Assembly (NCBI GenBank): GCA_001801485.1
Contig: MGXV01000067.1
Location: 1-64,000, forward strand
Direction: 5' to 3'
Origin: Gammaproteobacteria bacterium RIFCSPHIGHO2_12_FULL_37_14
Lineage (GTDB): Bacteria; Pseudomonadota; Gammaproteobacteria; DSM-16500
Length of the DNA stretch: 64,000 nt
Below the pieces are notes generated by a model. That model saw nothing but the letters and a program-made list of their open reading frames with translations, made no database searches and was not told the DNA's origin. Made by a program: the position numbers and the translations under genes. Below, piece after piece: positions 1 to 7,933 of the stretch (its first letter is position 1; every line of letters starts with the position of its first letter).

Positions 1-1401
1 TTCATGTATGAAATCATCCATTGATAATTGTAATGAATGAGCTGGATTAGAAATTAATTCTTTTAAATAAGAAAATTGGGTGCTTAGTAAGGTTTTCTGG
101 GTATTAAAAATATTTTCTAAAGAATGGGAGGTCACAAAGTGGTAAATAACTACCGCTATTGCTAATCCTATGGAACCACCAATATTAAACATCGTGACGA
201 TTGTGCCAGTTGCAACGCTCATACGTTCAGGGCCAACTGCCGTTTGGGCAGCAATGATTGAAACCGTATTTCCTATTGACCACATGCTGCCTAGGCAAGC
301 AAACGAAAATATAATATATGATAATGAGGTATGACCACTAAAAAAGAGCTGTAAAAATGCGGATAAGCAAGCTAATACAAATCCCAATAAAAGTACATTA
401 ATAATTCCTAAACGGGAAATTAACCCTCCAATAAAAAAAGCTAGCAGAAATACTGCTATGGGGATTGCGAATAAAACATAACCAGATAACTCTGGTGATT
501 GATCTTTAATTATCTGTAAATAGAGCGGATCAAAAAATAAAGTTACTGCACTTAAAATGCCAGCTAAAAAGCATAACATAGCACCAGCAAAAAACAGCAA
601 ATTAGAAAAATCTTTGAAATCCACTAACGGATTTTTCTGATTTCGTTCAACTTTAACTAAAAATATACTCGCAGTAATCCCAATGATGAGATATATCCAC
701 GTGCTAGGATCAGCCCAACCAATGTTTTGACTATTAATCAGACTCATTACTATGCCACCCATAGTAAATGCTAATAGCAACATGCCTTTTATATCTAAAG
801 ATACATTATTATGTTCAATATTCGATTCTTTTATTGATTTGAAACAAAATGCATATCCTAATAAAGAAATAGGAATATTAATAAAAAATATCCAACGCCA
901 ACTCCAATATGTCACAATCAGTCCACCCAACACAGGGCCTAAGGCGAGAGCAATGCCTCCCATGCTTCCAAACCATGCTATTGCTTTGCGACGTTCATTT
1001 TCAGGAAATAATTGTGCTAGTAATGAGGGGCCTAAGGGAAAAATCATTGCTGCACCAACACCTTGCAAGAGACGTCCTGAGATGAGCCAATTGATATTAG
1101 GAGATAAGCCTGCCATTATCGAAGCAATACTCATAATGGCAGCACCAATATAAAGACAGCGGCGGCGACCATACAAGTCACCGAAACGGCCCATGAGAGT
1201 AGCCAAAACACATAATGCCAAAAAGTAAATATTCATTACCCATTGCAGTGATACTAAATTTGCTTGTAAGTCTTGTTGTATAGTTGGTAATGCAACATTG
1301 ACTACGGTGTAATCTAAATAACAACCGAATGAGAGTAATACTATCCCAATAAAAGCAAACCATTTATTGGAATAATCATTTAATTTTTTAGTTTCTAACA
1401 C
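1..1401 (-). CDS. MFS drug/metabolite exporter, DHA2 (EmrB/QacA) type, partial
   Basis: Proton-driven inner-membrane efflux pump; only the first 467 codons lie in the window and the C-terminus runs off the left edge. The start is a GTG at 1401, set by a near-perfect ribosome site (AGGAGGTGA) seven bases upstream; the ATG two bases before it meets a stop after one codon. Successive hydrophobic segments, the motif-A sequence GRFGDLYGRRR in the first cytoplasmic loop, and the motif-C-like run ALGPVLGG match 14-helix DHA2 transporters. It is the last visible gene of the operon headed by the cyclodipeptide synthase, 96 bp after the PLP enzyme, so export of the cluster's product or self-protection is inferred. 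The true substrate cannot be read from sequence. Confidence 0.88.
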   Translation of the reverse strand, partial: MLETKKLNDYSNKWFAFIGIVLLSFGCYLDYTVVNVALPTIQQDLQANLVSLQWVMNIYFLALCVLATLMGRFGDLYGRRRCLYIGAAIMSIASIMAGLSPNINWLISGRLLQGVGAAMIFPLGPSLLAQLFPENERRKAIAWFGSMGGIALALGPVLGGLIVTYWSWRWIFFINIPISLLGYAFCFKSIKESNIEHNNVSLDIKGMLLLAFTMGGIVMSLINSQNIGWADPSTWIYLIIGITASIFLVKVERNQKNPLVDFKDFSNLLFFAGAMLCFLAGILSAVTLFFDPLYLQIIKDQSPELSGYVLFAIPIAVFLLAFFIGGLISRLGIINVLLLGFVLACLSAFLQLFFSGHTSLSYIIFSFACLGSMWSIGNTVSIIAAQTAVGPERMSVATGTIVTMFNIGGSIGLAIAVVIYHFVTSHSLENIFNTQKTLLSTQFSYLKELISNPAHSLQLSMDDFIHE

Positions 1402-1497
1402 ATTTCACCTCCTGGCATTATTTCTGCGGGTCTTAGTTATTTAATTTATTATTCAAATCCAAGGTTATCTTGACATGATCAGCGATGTGGAAGCTAC

Positions 1498-2598
1498 CTA
1501 ACTCCTAAGAACATGCAAGAGATGATCTATATCTGCTTCATTATTGTAAAAGTGTATAGCAACTCGGACGCCATTTCCCCGTTTGGTGACTAATATATTA
1601 TGCTCACGAAGCTTTAGTAATAAGCTATCGAGATTATCAAATGGACCTAATAAGATGATGCCAGATCGATGTTGTGTATTATCTATGGAAATGGTTGGTA
1701 TAGCGTAATTTTTTAATCCAACCACTAATCTATCCATTAAAGTGGTTATTCTAGCGGTAATATTTTTTATGCCAATAGTAGAAATTATTTCTAATGATTT
1801 TTCAAATCCAGCAAAGATAGTCATGTTGCTCCAGCCAATTTCAAAAACTCGAGCTGATTCATATAATCGTGATTCATAAATAGACATTTGCATTGCATAA
1901 GGAGAACTACGCCAGCCAATGATTGATGGGTTTAATTTTTTAAAAAATTTTGGGTTAATATATAAAAAAGCAATTCCTTCACCACAGAACATCCACTTAT
2001 GACAAGCGCATAGTAAGACATCTATTTTAGATTGCTTAACATCGAGAGGAAAAACACCAATTGCCTGGGTTCCATTAACAGCAAACATGGCATCATCATT
2101 TTTTTTATTATGTCCCAACTCATCAAGATTAATTCTATAGCCTGATGAATATTGTACATAACTCGTTACTAATGAAACAGTACTGGTTAACGCTGTTCTA
2201 ATGTTTGATTGTAAATCAGGGGAGAATGGAATGAGGTTGATCTCATGTCCCGCTTTTCGCCAAGGAATGATAGACGATGGAAATTCATCTGCTGGAATGA
2301 TTAAATTGGTTTGTACTGGAAGAGCGCTTGATAAAGCATTCATGCCAAACGAAACGTTAGGAATAAATGCAATATCCTCGCTTTCCGCATTAATGAGCTT
2401 AGCAACTTCCTGTCTACATCTTTCTACCATTTCTAAATTAGCTTGAAAAATTTCTCCGCCATGGATAGAAAGCTTTTTATAACGATCGCTGATAGCATCT
2501 AAAACGGGTGTTGGAATTGGACCGGCACCTGCAGTCATAAAATAAGCTTGATTATGTGTTACAGGAAAAATACTTCGATAATAATCCCAGTCGACCAT
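1498..2598 (-). CDS. PLP-dependent class-V aminotransferase / cysteine desulfurase-like enzyme
   Basis: A 366-residue fold-type I PLP enzyme of the aminotransferase class V family (SufS, isopenicillin-N-epimerase-like). The Schiff-base lysine is K201 in the motif CHKWMFCGEG. The segment that usually reads Asp-Gly-x-Gln, where the aspartate holds the PLP ring nitrogen, reads N175-G-T-Q178 here. That D-to-N change is unusual and may mean altered chemistry. Start supported by TGAGG upstream. It lies 18 bp after the adenylating enzyme and 96 bp before the MFS gene in the cyclodipeptide-synthase operon, suggesting a tailoring role (epimerisation, desulfuration, beta-elimination or transamination). 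The reaction is not predictable; a sulfur-transfer role cannot be excluded. Confidence 0.8.
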   Translation of the reverse strand: MVDWDYYRSIFPVTHNQAYFMTAGAGPIPTPVLDAISDRYKKLSIHGGEIFQANLEMVERCRQEVAKLINAESEDIAFIPNVSFGMNALSSALPVQTNLIIPADEFPSSIIPWRKAGHEINLIPFSPDLQSNIRTALTSTVSLVTSYVQYSSGYRINLDELGHNKKNDDAMFAVNGTQAIGVFPLDVKQSKIDVLLCACHKWMFCGEGIAFLYINPKFFKKLNPSIIGWRSSPYAMQMSIYESRLYESARVFEIGWSNMTIFAGFEKSLEIISTIGIKNITARITTLMDRLVVGLKNYAIPTISIDNTQHRSGIILLGPFDNLDSLLLKLREHNILVTKRGNGVRVAIHFYNNEADIDHLLHVLRS

Positions 2599-2616
2599 AT
2601 TTACCTCAAATGTTAA

Positions 2617-3933
2617 TTAACAAAAATTAATTCTTAGTTTTTCCTGAATTTCATTTTCATTATAGTTATCTAATACATATAATTTACCAGCTTTATCTTT
2701 TGCTATTCCCAGTTTATTAGTCAGTTGCCCAAAGGCATATGCATCGATATAAACAGGTAAATTTAGTTTTTTATGTATTTCACATTTGATTTGTTCTGAA
2801 AAATGATCGCGTTCTTCTTTGTGTTTTTTATTAATTTCGATTCTCAGTGTTATTTTCCCATTTTGCGATAAAATTTGATAATCAGAGCCTACCTCATCAT
2901 ATTGAAACAATATGTTTTCAATTTGAATAGGGAATACTTTTCCCGTTTGGCTTTGAATATAATCAGATTTTCGACCCAGGATTTCAATCGATGGCGTGTT
3001 TAATTCGCAATCACAAGTAGCGTGCAATCTACCAATATCTCCGGAATTATAACGAATTAAAGGAAGATAATTTTTTTCAGTATTAGTAAAAATAACATTT
3101 CCCTCTTCTCCATCTGAGACTGGTGTCATCAAGTCATCTTTTAAAACTTCTACAATCAAATAAGGAAAAGTCGGTAGATGGTATTTATATTGGTGTTTTT
3201 TGCACGATATCAAACCACCACTATCCACTTCAGTTAATCCATAAATTCCTCTTACATCAGCATTCCCATAATAGCGACTCATCCGTTTCCATTTGTTTTT
3301 TGAGACAATTTCACCCGTAAAAATGATTTTTTTTATCGATGTTTTTGTTGAATCAGTATTCTCTAACCCCATTGCTTCGGCATAACGAAGAATTTCAAGT
3401 GGTCTACCAATAAGTAATTCTGGCTTTAGTCGAGCAATAATTTGTAATACTTTCGAGGGTGTACAAAGGTGGGTTCTTACTCCAGCTGGAATAGATGTAA
3501 TTCCTAAAGTAGTCAACCCCAGATAATATTTTAAGCCTACTGGATTCATTTCAAAAGGCAATGCAATGATTGCTTTAGTCACATTATCTTGAGTCAGTGA
3601 CATCCACGAATCCATGAATGATGCAAACGCATTATTCTTTTCTTGACTAAGATTTGGAATGACAGGAAATGGATTGCCCGTTGTACCACTTGTTTCAAAA
3701 TATGCCGGAGGGTTTTTTGAAATAACTTCGTTAATTAAATCAGAATGAAGTAAATTATTCCTTTCTAAAATTGGAATTTTTCTTATATCGAGTAATGAAT
3801 GGATACTATCAGAATATAAATGGATGCCTTCATTTTTATAATATGAGAAATTTTCTGAAGCATAGTGCAATAAATCTTTCAATTTAACAACTAAAACTTC
3901 CTGTTGTTCTTGGCTTAATAAGTAGCTAGACAT
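2617..3933 (-). CDS. Adenylate-forming ligase, phenylacetate-CoA ligase (PaaK)-like
   Basis: A 438-residue AMP-binding enzyme that would activate a carboxylic acid as an acyl-adenylate. The nucleotide loop TSGTTGNP is at residues 81-88, followed by the adenine/Mg motif GIYGLTEV and the hinge-region sequence IRYNSGDIG. Length and motifs match the PaaK / coenzyme F390 synthetase branch rather than NRPS A-domains; there is no carrier domain. AAGG lies ahead of the ATG. It sits 39 bp after the oxygenase and 18 bp before the PLP enzyme, in one operon with the cyclodipeptide synthase. I infer that it loads an acyl or amino-acid group used to decorate the cyclic dipeptide, or makes a CoA thioester; the substrate is unknown. 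Confidence 0.82.
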   Translation of the reverse strand: MSSYLLSQEQQEVLVVKLKDLLHYASENFSYYKNEGIHLYSDSIHSLLDIRKIPILERNNLLHSDLINEVISKNPPAYFETSGTTGNPFPVIPNLSQEKNNAFASFMDSWMSLTQDNVTKAIIALPFEMNPVGLKYYLGLTTLGITSIPAGVRTHLCTPSKVLQIIARLKPELLIGRPLEILRYAEAMGLENTDSTKTSIKKIIFTGEIVSKNKWKRMSRYYGNADVRGIYGLTEVDSGGLISCKKHQYKYHLPTFPYLIVEVLKDDLMTPVSDGEEGNVIFTNTEKNYLPLIRYNSGDIGRLHATCDCELNTPSIEILGRKSDYIQSQTGKVFPIQIENILFQYDEVGSDYQILSQNGKITLRIEINKKHKEERDHFSEQIKCEIHKKLNLPVYIDAYAFGQLTNKLGIAKDKAGKLYVLDNYNENEIQEKLRINFC

Positions 3934-3972
3934 AATTTTTACCTTTTATTGTTTTTCAATTATTTAGTGGTA

Positions 3973-4944
3973 TTAAGCTCCGATTTCATAATTATTTCTA
4001 ATTCTTTTCATTAAATGAACATGATATTCCATTGCTTCGTATTTAGCTGGTGCGTGAGCAGTACAAAAAATAGGCAATGGTTTCATGATGGCATGCATAT
4101 TTGGTTCAAAGAAAAATGGAATTGAATAACGAGCAACACCTGAACGATTGATGACTCTATGAGGGGTAGAAAGGTAAATATCATTGCTCAAACGCTTTAA
4201 CATATCTCCGCTATTTAACATAAAACTTCCTTTTAGCGGAGGCGCTTCAATCCAATCACCTGTCTGATTGAGCACTTGTAGGCCGCCCACATCATCTTGG
4301 GCTAAGAGTGTTATAAATCCGTAATCAGTATGTGGAGCAATGCCAAATTGCTTTTCAGGAATAAGTTCAGGTTGTGGTGGATAATATTGTAACCGTAAAA
4401 AAGTAGTTGGCTTAATAAAGTATTGATCCAAGTCATGCTCTGCCATCCCAAAAGCGACAGAAACTACGCGAATTAATTTATACATTAATTCTAACATTCT
4501 TGCCTCATATTCTTTTATTACTTCTTTAAATTTTGGTAAGGACTGTGGCCATTGATTTGGACCAGCTAAATTATCATTTGCAATAAAGTCAGGGTTATCT
4601 TGATCAACTTCGTGGGCTAATATAAAGGCTTCGCTTTGATTAGCCCTGATCGCATTTTCGAGGCTTGATACTTTAAGTATTGATGAATCTATAGGCATAT
4701 ATCCACGAAAAAATTTATTTTGTTTAATCTTTAATTTTTCTTCCGAGGGTAAATTGTGGAAATCTTTCGCTGCACCAAAAATGGCATTAACAAGTGATTC
4801 GGGAATTCCATGATTTAAAATATAAGCGAAACCAACGTGCATATAAACATCACGAATTTGATTGGCAACTTCAACGATACCACTTTTTGAATTTTCAAGT
4901 AATGGTGAAAGATCGATCTTTGGAATCTCATAAAAATTAATCAT
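3973..4944 (-). CDS. 2-oxoglutarate/Fe(II)-dependent oxygenase, isopenicillin-N-synthase family
   Basis: A 323-residue non-heme iron oxygenase. The iron ligands are H205 and D207 (PHTDYG) and H262 (STPHRV); the co-substrate-binding R-x-S pair is R272/S274 (ARYSIPFF). The N-terminal DIOX_N-like segment includes NHGIP near residues 44-48. All catalytic residues are intact. Such enzymes hydroxylate, desaturate or cyclise small molecules; similar oxygenases are known tailoring partners of cyclodipeptide synthases in other bacteria. It starts 34 bp after the synthase stop on the same strand, so its likely substrate is the cyclic dipeptide (inference). The ribosome site ahead of the ATG is weak, which may mean translational coupling to the gene upstream. 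Confidence 0.87.
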   Translation of the reverse strand: MINFYEIPKIDLSPLLENSKSGIVEVANQIRDVYMHVGFAYILNHGIPESLVNAIFGAAKDFHNLPSEEKLKIKQNKFFRGYMPIDSSILKVSSLENAIRANQSEAFILAHEVDQDNPDFIANDNLAGPNQWPQSLPKFKEVIKEYEARMLELMYKLIRVVSVAFGMAEHDLDQYFIKPTTFLRLQYYPPQPELIPEKQFGIAPHTDYGFITLLAQDDVGGLQVLNQTGDWIEAPPLKGSFMLNSGDMLKRLSNDIYLSTPHRVINRSGVARYSIPFFFEPNMHAIMKPLPIFCTAHAPAKYEAMEYHVHLMKRIRNNYEIGA

Positions 4945-4978
4945 AGGATACTCAATAAATTATATTTTATTAAAAAAA

Positions 4979-5722
4979 TTAGCTCACTTTCGCTGTGTCG
5001 TGGAGGTAGATATCACCATGATTTTTAAAGTGGATGGAAGGCGCATTGATTTTTTTAAAGTTCAGTGCCAACCAATTGGCTTTATCTTGATAGGACGGCT
5101 TGACAAATAACTCATAAGTAGCTGCCATAGCAGTAGTCATAACCTTAGGATAAATAATATAATCATAGCCTTGTGAAGCCCATAGCGGCATAATGATAGG
5201 GCATTCTTCGAGTAAATATTTAAGACAATTAGCAAAAACCATTTCCAAATCAATATGTAAACTTCGTTTTTTTAATCTATCCAAAAAGGTATTAATCGTG
5301 GAATCAACTGCATCTCTATAGAATTTATTTCCTACATATTCATTTTCAATTTTTTTCTTAAATAAAGGATAATCGGTATCATTTAATGTTTCATCCCATC
5401 TAAGAATGGTGACTGCTGACTTAAGTTTATTAATATGTTTTTCATTACGAGCTAACCATTCATCACCTAATTGTAACGAGGTAATATAGGCTTTCTCAGG
5501 AGATTTATCTTGGATGTTATGTCGCTGTAAGGTATCTGCAACTGAAATGGTGCAGGATGAAAAGTTTGATTTGTTAATTAAATCGATAGTAGCTGATAAC
5601 CTTGCCGATTCATGATATTTCTGACCGACACTAATGAGCAGAACGCACTTTTTATTTTCAGTATGAATAGTCTTTTTATTTCCATCGAATTTGATTTCAA
5701 AATTATTATTATTATTTTCCAT
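4979..5722 (-). CDS. tRNA-dependent cyclodipeptide synthase (CDPS), XYP-type
   Basis: Uses two aminoacyl-tRNAs to make a cyclic dipeptide (2,5-diketopiperazine) in the cytoplasm. The 247-residue length is typical. Visible family motifs: S31 in LLISVGQKYHE (the serine that takes the aminoacyl group), VADTLQRHN (61-69), LGDEWL (85-90), ILRWDE (106-111), Y169-x3-E173 in KYLLEE (AlbC Y178/E182) and Y191-P192 in DYIIYPK (AlbC Y202 followed by Pro). Pro at the last position and Gln34 three residues after the serine place it in the XYP rather than the NYH subfamily. As I recall, characterised XYP members include enzymes from Rickettsiella grylli and Fluoribacter dumoffii. AAAGGA lies upstream. The gene begins 27 bp after tRNA-Glu with no terminator between. 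The product cannot be predicted. Confidence 0.92.
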   Translation of the reverse strand: MENNNNNFEIKFDGNKKTIHTENKKCVLLISVGQKYHESARLSATIDLINKSNFSSCTISVADTLQRHNIQDKSPEKAYITSLQLGDEWLARNEKHINKLKSAVTILRWDETLNDTDYPLFKKKIENEYVGNKFYRDAVDSTINTFLDRLKKRSLHIDLEMVFANCLKYLLEECPIIMPLWASQGYDYIIYPKVMTTAMAATYELFVKPSYQDKANWLALNFKKINAPSIHFKNHGDIYLHDTAKVS

Positions 5723-5749
5723 AATATTATCCTTTTTTTATTTATTCTC

Positions 5750-5822
5750 CGTTCCTAAAGGGATTTGAACCCTTGTTTCCATACTGAAAGTACGGCGTCC
5801 TAACCACTAGACGATAGGAAAC
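5750..5822 (-). tRNA. tRNA-Glu (TTC), with an irregular 5' acceptor arm
   Basis: Cloverleaf with anticodon TTC in loop CTTTCAG (stem CCGTA/TATGG), D-arm GTCT/GGAC, four-base variable loop AAAC, T-arm AAGGG-TTCAAAT-CCCTT and discriminator G; no encoded CCA. Known bacterial tRNA-Glu identity features are kept (U2:A71, U11:A24, U13:G22, A46, no base 47). The 3' acceptor strand TAGGAAC expects GTTCCTA, but the gene reads GTTTCCTA: one extra T. Either the 5' end is the T at 5821 with a mismatched 1:72 pair, or a T is bulged and the 5' end is 5822. Transcribed toward, and probably with, the cyclodipeptide synthase gene. Confidence 0.92.
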
Positions 5823-5871
5823 ATAATAAGATGCAAAACGTTTTTTTCGTATTTATTTATCTTGCTGCGCG

Positions 5872-5900
5872 ATATTACAAAATATTTTTTATCGTGTCAA
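5872..5900 (-). promoter_or_regulatory. Sigma-70 promoter of tRNA-Glu / CDPS operon
   Basis: On the minus strand a perfect -35 TTGACA (5895-5900), a 17-bp spacer and a -10 TAATAT (5872-5877). It is followed by CGCGC, a GC-rich discriminator of the kind linked to stringent control of stable-RNA promoters. It lies about 50 bp upstream of tRNA-Glu. No other promoter or terminator is visible before the synthase gene, so the biosynthetic operon is probably read from here too. Confidence 0.7.
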
Positions 5901-5915
5901 AAAATATTTTGTAAT
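5874..5915. repeat. Perfect 17-bp inverted repeat enclosing the tRNA-Glu promoter
   Basis: Arms ATTACAAAATATTTTTT (5874-5890) and its exact complement (5899-5915) flank the 8-base loop ATCGTGTC. The -35 element lies mostly in the loop and the -10 element overlaps the left arm. It could be an operator, or on the plus strand (arm followed by TTTTTG) a weak AT-rich terminator. Confidence 0.75.
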
Positions 5916-5990
5916 TTTTGTTTATTATTTCAATGAGAATGCTTTTGTAAATAATAAAGCCAATTTCATATAAATCATATTCTAACTAAT

Positions 5991-6023
5991 AAAAAAACGC
6001 CTACCAGATAGTTCTGATAGGCG
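5991..6023 (-). terminator. Rho-independent terminator of the MATE gene
   Basis: Hairpin CGCCTATCAGA / TCTGGTAGGCG (one imperfect position, short loop, 5998-6023) followed on the minus strand by seven T (5991-5997). It sits about 70 bp after the MATE stop codon and insulates the tRNA-Glu/CDPS operon from it. Confidence 0.85.
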
Positions 6024-6092
6024 ATTCATAGCTATGCAGCAGACTGAAGAAAGCAAATACGACTACAATCTTTTAAATTAAAGATTTAAATT

Positions 6093-7784
6093 CTAAGTAG
6101 GCGTGTATGCATAGGTAGGACCGTGATCTAACAGATTCTGCTTTTCATTATCTACTGGTTGAGTTTTATTATGCCTTTTAGTGCAGCTAAATAACGCGGA
6201 TAAGCATTTTGTGATAGATATTTCTGGTGATGGTTGCGTGATTTTTTCATTAATTATGCGCAAATTCTCGGGCTTAATGCGATTATACCATCTAATCAGC
6301 AATCCAATCTCTGCTGAAACGATTCCACCTGTATAGCCAGCTCCTATACCATAAATTCCCATAGGAGTTTTAAGACCTAACACGCCTGCTGTAATCATTC
6401 CTAGTGCTAACGCGGAAGTAGAAACAATCGTTGATCCGTTGAGATCCCCGCAGCCACGTAACTGTTGCAAAACATTATAACGTACTGAGTCGGATATGAC
6501 TCCCATGCTCATAATTGGAACCAAAATGTTAAGAATCGATCGCAGATACGGTTCAGGATTTTCAATGGTAGCAAGTAACATACCCGGATAAAAAGAAAGT
6601 GCTAATGGAATAGGTGTCATACAAAGCGCTGTGGTAATTAATCCATACTTTGCAATCTGATTTGCATTATGATATTGCTTAGCACCAATTTGCCTACTGA
6701 TTTCTTGAGAGCAACTTTGGCCAAATGCCGCTAACCCAATAAACAAAAAGAAAATAAATTGCATGATAAATGTTAATGCAGCTTGTTGTTGAGTACCTAC
6801 TAAACCAGCTAGTATTCCAATAGTAAGTGTCATTGCCATTTCAGTTGCTACAGTGAAAGAAATCGGCCCGCCAATTTTCAAAAGCTCTTTTATTTGTTCT
6901 AAATTACCCTTAATTTTTGCAAATAAATTAAAAAATTTAAAATCAGTAAACTGTTTATCTCTTGCTAAAAATAACCCATAAGCAATTGCTGTCACGTAGG
7001 TTTCTATTACCCAACCTCCAGCAATACCTTCAGGTCCAAACTTAGTCATACCTAAGCCACCAAACCCCAACCAGGTAGAAAGTGCAGCACCGGCAACAAG
7101 ATTTAATAATCCTATAACCATTGCAGGCTTGGTTCGACCAAAACTAAACATCATTTGTTCAATACTTACTCTAGCCATTAGTCCTGGAACCGCAAGAGAA
7201 TACATTCGCAAAAAATTTTGTGCAATTTCAGAGACTTTTTCCTCTTGGCCTAACATATCGGCTAAGATTTTTTTTGAAAAAATCAATGAAAGCATCAGTG
7301 GAGGTGTGATAATAGCTGAAATCAAGAAGCCGTTTCGATTAACAGCAGCAATATTTGTACGCATTTCTCGAAGTGTATCAGTGTCTCCAATACCTTTCTT
7401 TTGAATTTCATTTAATTCGCCAATTTTATTGCTCGCATAAAGGCTCATCGCAAACAAAGGTGACATACCAATCACAAGCAAAGCATTCATCATGGTTGAT
7501 ATCAAGGTAGCAGCAGCGATATTATCCTCATCTTGATTCATATAACTCAATAGGACAACAGTAAGAAAAACTTCAAAACTAAAAGTATAGGAAAGAGCCA
7601 TAGACAGTGAAAGACCGGATATTTTCCTAAAAACCTGTCCAAATGAAAGTAAGAAATCTTCATCTATTTCTGAAGGTAAGCCAATACGATCTTTTTCCTC
7701 AAAATTTATTATTTCTTCAGTATGTTCGGTGTTGTTGCTAGATTGATTGGAATGCGGTTGAATGTCTTTAGTCTTATTAGTCAT
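6093..7784 (-). CDS. MATE-family multidrug/cation efflux transporter
   Basis: Inner-membrane antiporter of 563 residues, longer than the usual 440-460 because of a polar N-terminal tail of about 45 residues and a C-terminal tail of about 60. The core shows two related bundles of hydrophobic helices; the second-half segment SFTVATEMAMTLTIGILAG and the repeated P-G-rich turns (YSLAVPGLMARV) are typical of the MATE/NorM superfamily. Start supported by AAGGATAATACTAATG. It is monocistronic, with its own terminator, and stands next to the cyclodipeptide operon but is not part of it. Substrate unknown; a role in extruding the neighbouring cluster's product is possible only by proximity. Confidence 0.85.
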   Translation of the reverse strand: MTNKTKDIQPHSNQSSNNTEHTEEIINFEEKDRIGLPSEIDEDFLLSFGQVFRKISGLSLSMALSYTFSFEVFLTVVLLSYMNQDEDNIAAATLISTMMNALLVIGMSPLFAMSLYASNKIGELNEIQKKGIGDTDTLREMRTNIAAVNRNGFLISAIITPPLMLSLIFSKKILADMLGQEEKVSEIAQNFLRMYSLAVPGLMARVSIEQMMFSFGRTKPAMVIGLLNLVAGAALSTWLGFGGLGMTKFGPEGIAGGWVIETYVTAIAYGLFLARDKQFTDFKFFNLFAKIKGNLEQIKELLKIGGPISFTVATEMAMTLTIGILAGLVGTQQQAALTFIMQFIFFLFIGLAAFGQSCSQEISRQIGAKQYHNANQIAKYGLITTALCMTPIPLALSFYPGMLLATIENPEPYLRSILNILVPIMSMGVISDSVRYNVLQQLRGCGDLNGSTIVSTSALALGMITAGVLGLKTPMGIYGIGAGYTGGIVSAEIGLLIRWYNRIKPENLRIINEKITQPSPEISITKCLSALFSCTKRHNKTQPVDNEKQNLLDHGPTYAYTPT

Positions 7785-7933
7785 TAGTATTATCCTTAAA
7801 CTTAAAACTTCTAATTATTAAAATGAAGGGTGCGTAGATTACCGCGAGTAAAAGTCATGCACAAGAAAAAAATAACCAATTACAAAATAAAATTAATCTT
7901 ATTCAACAAGAAAGAATACCACCTGCCTATGCA

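Noticed and set aside
752..1153. 133-codon plus-strand ORF in the left end
   Set aside because: Antisense to the MFS transporter, which has transporter motifs and a strong ribosome site.
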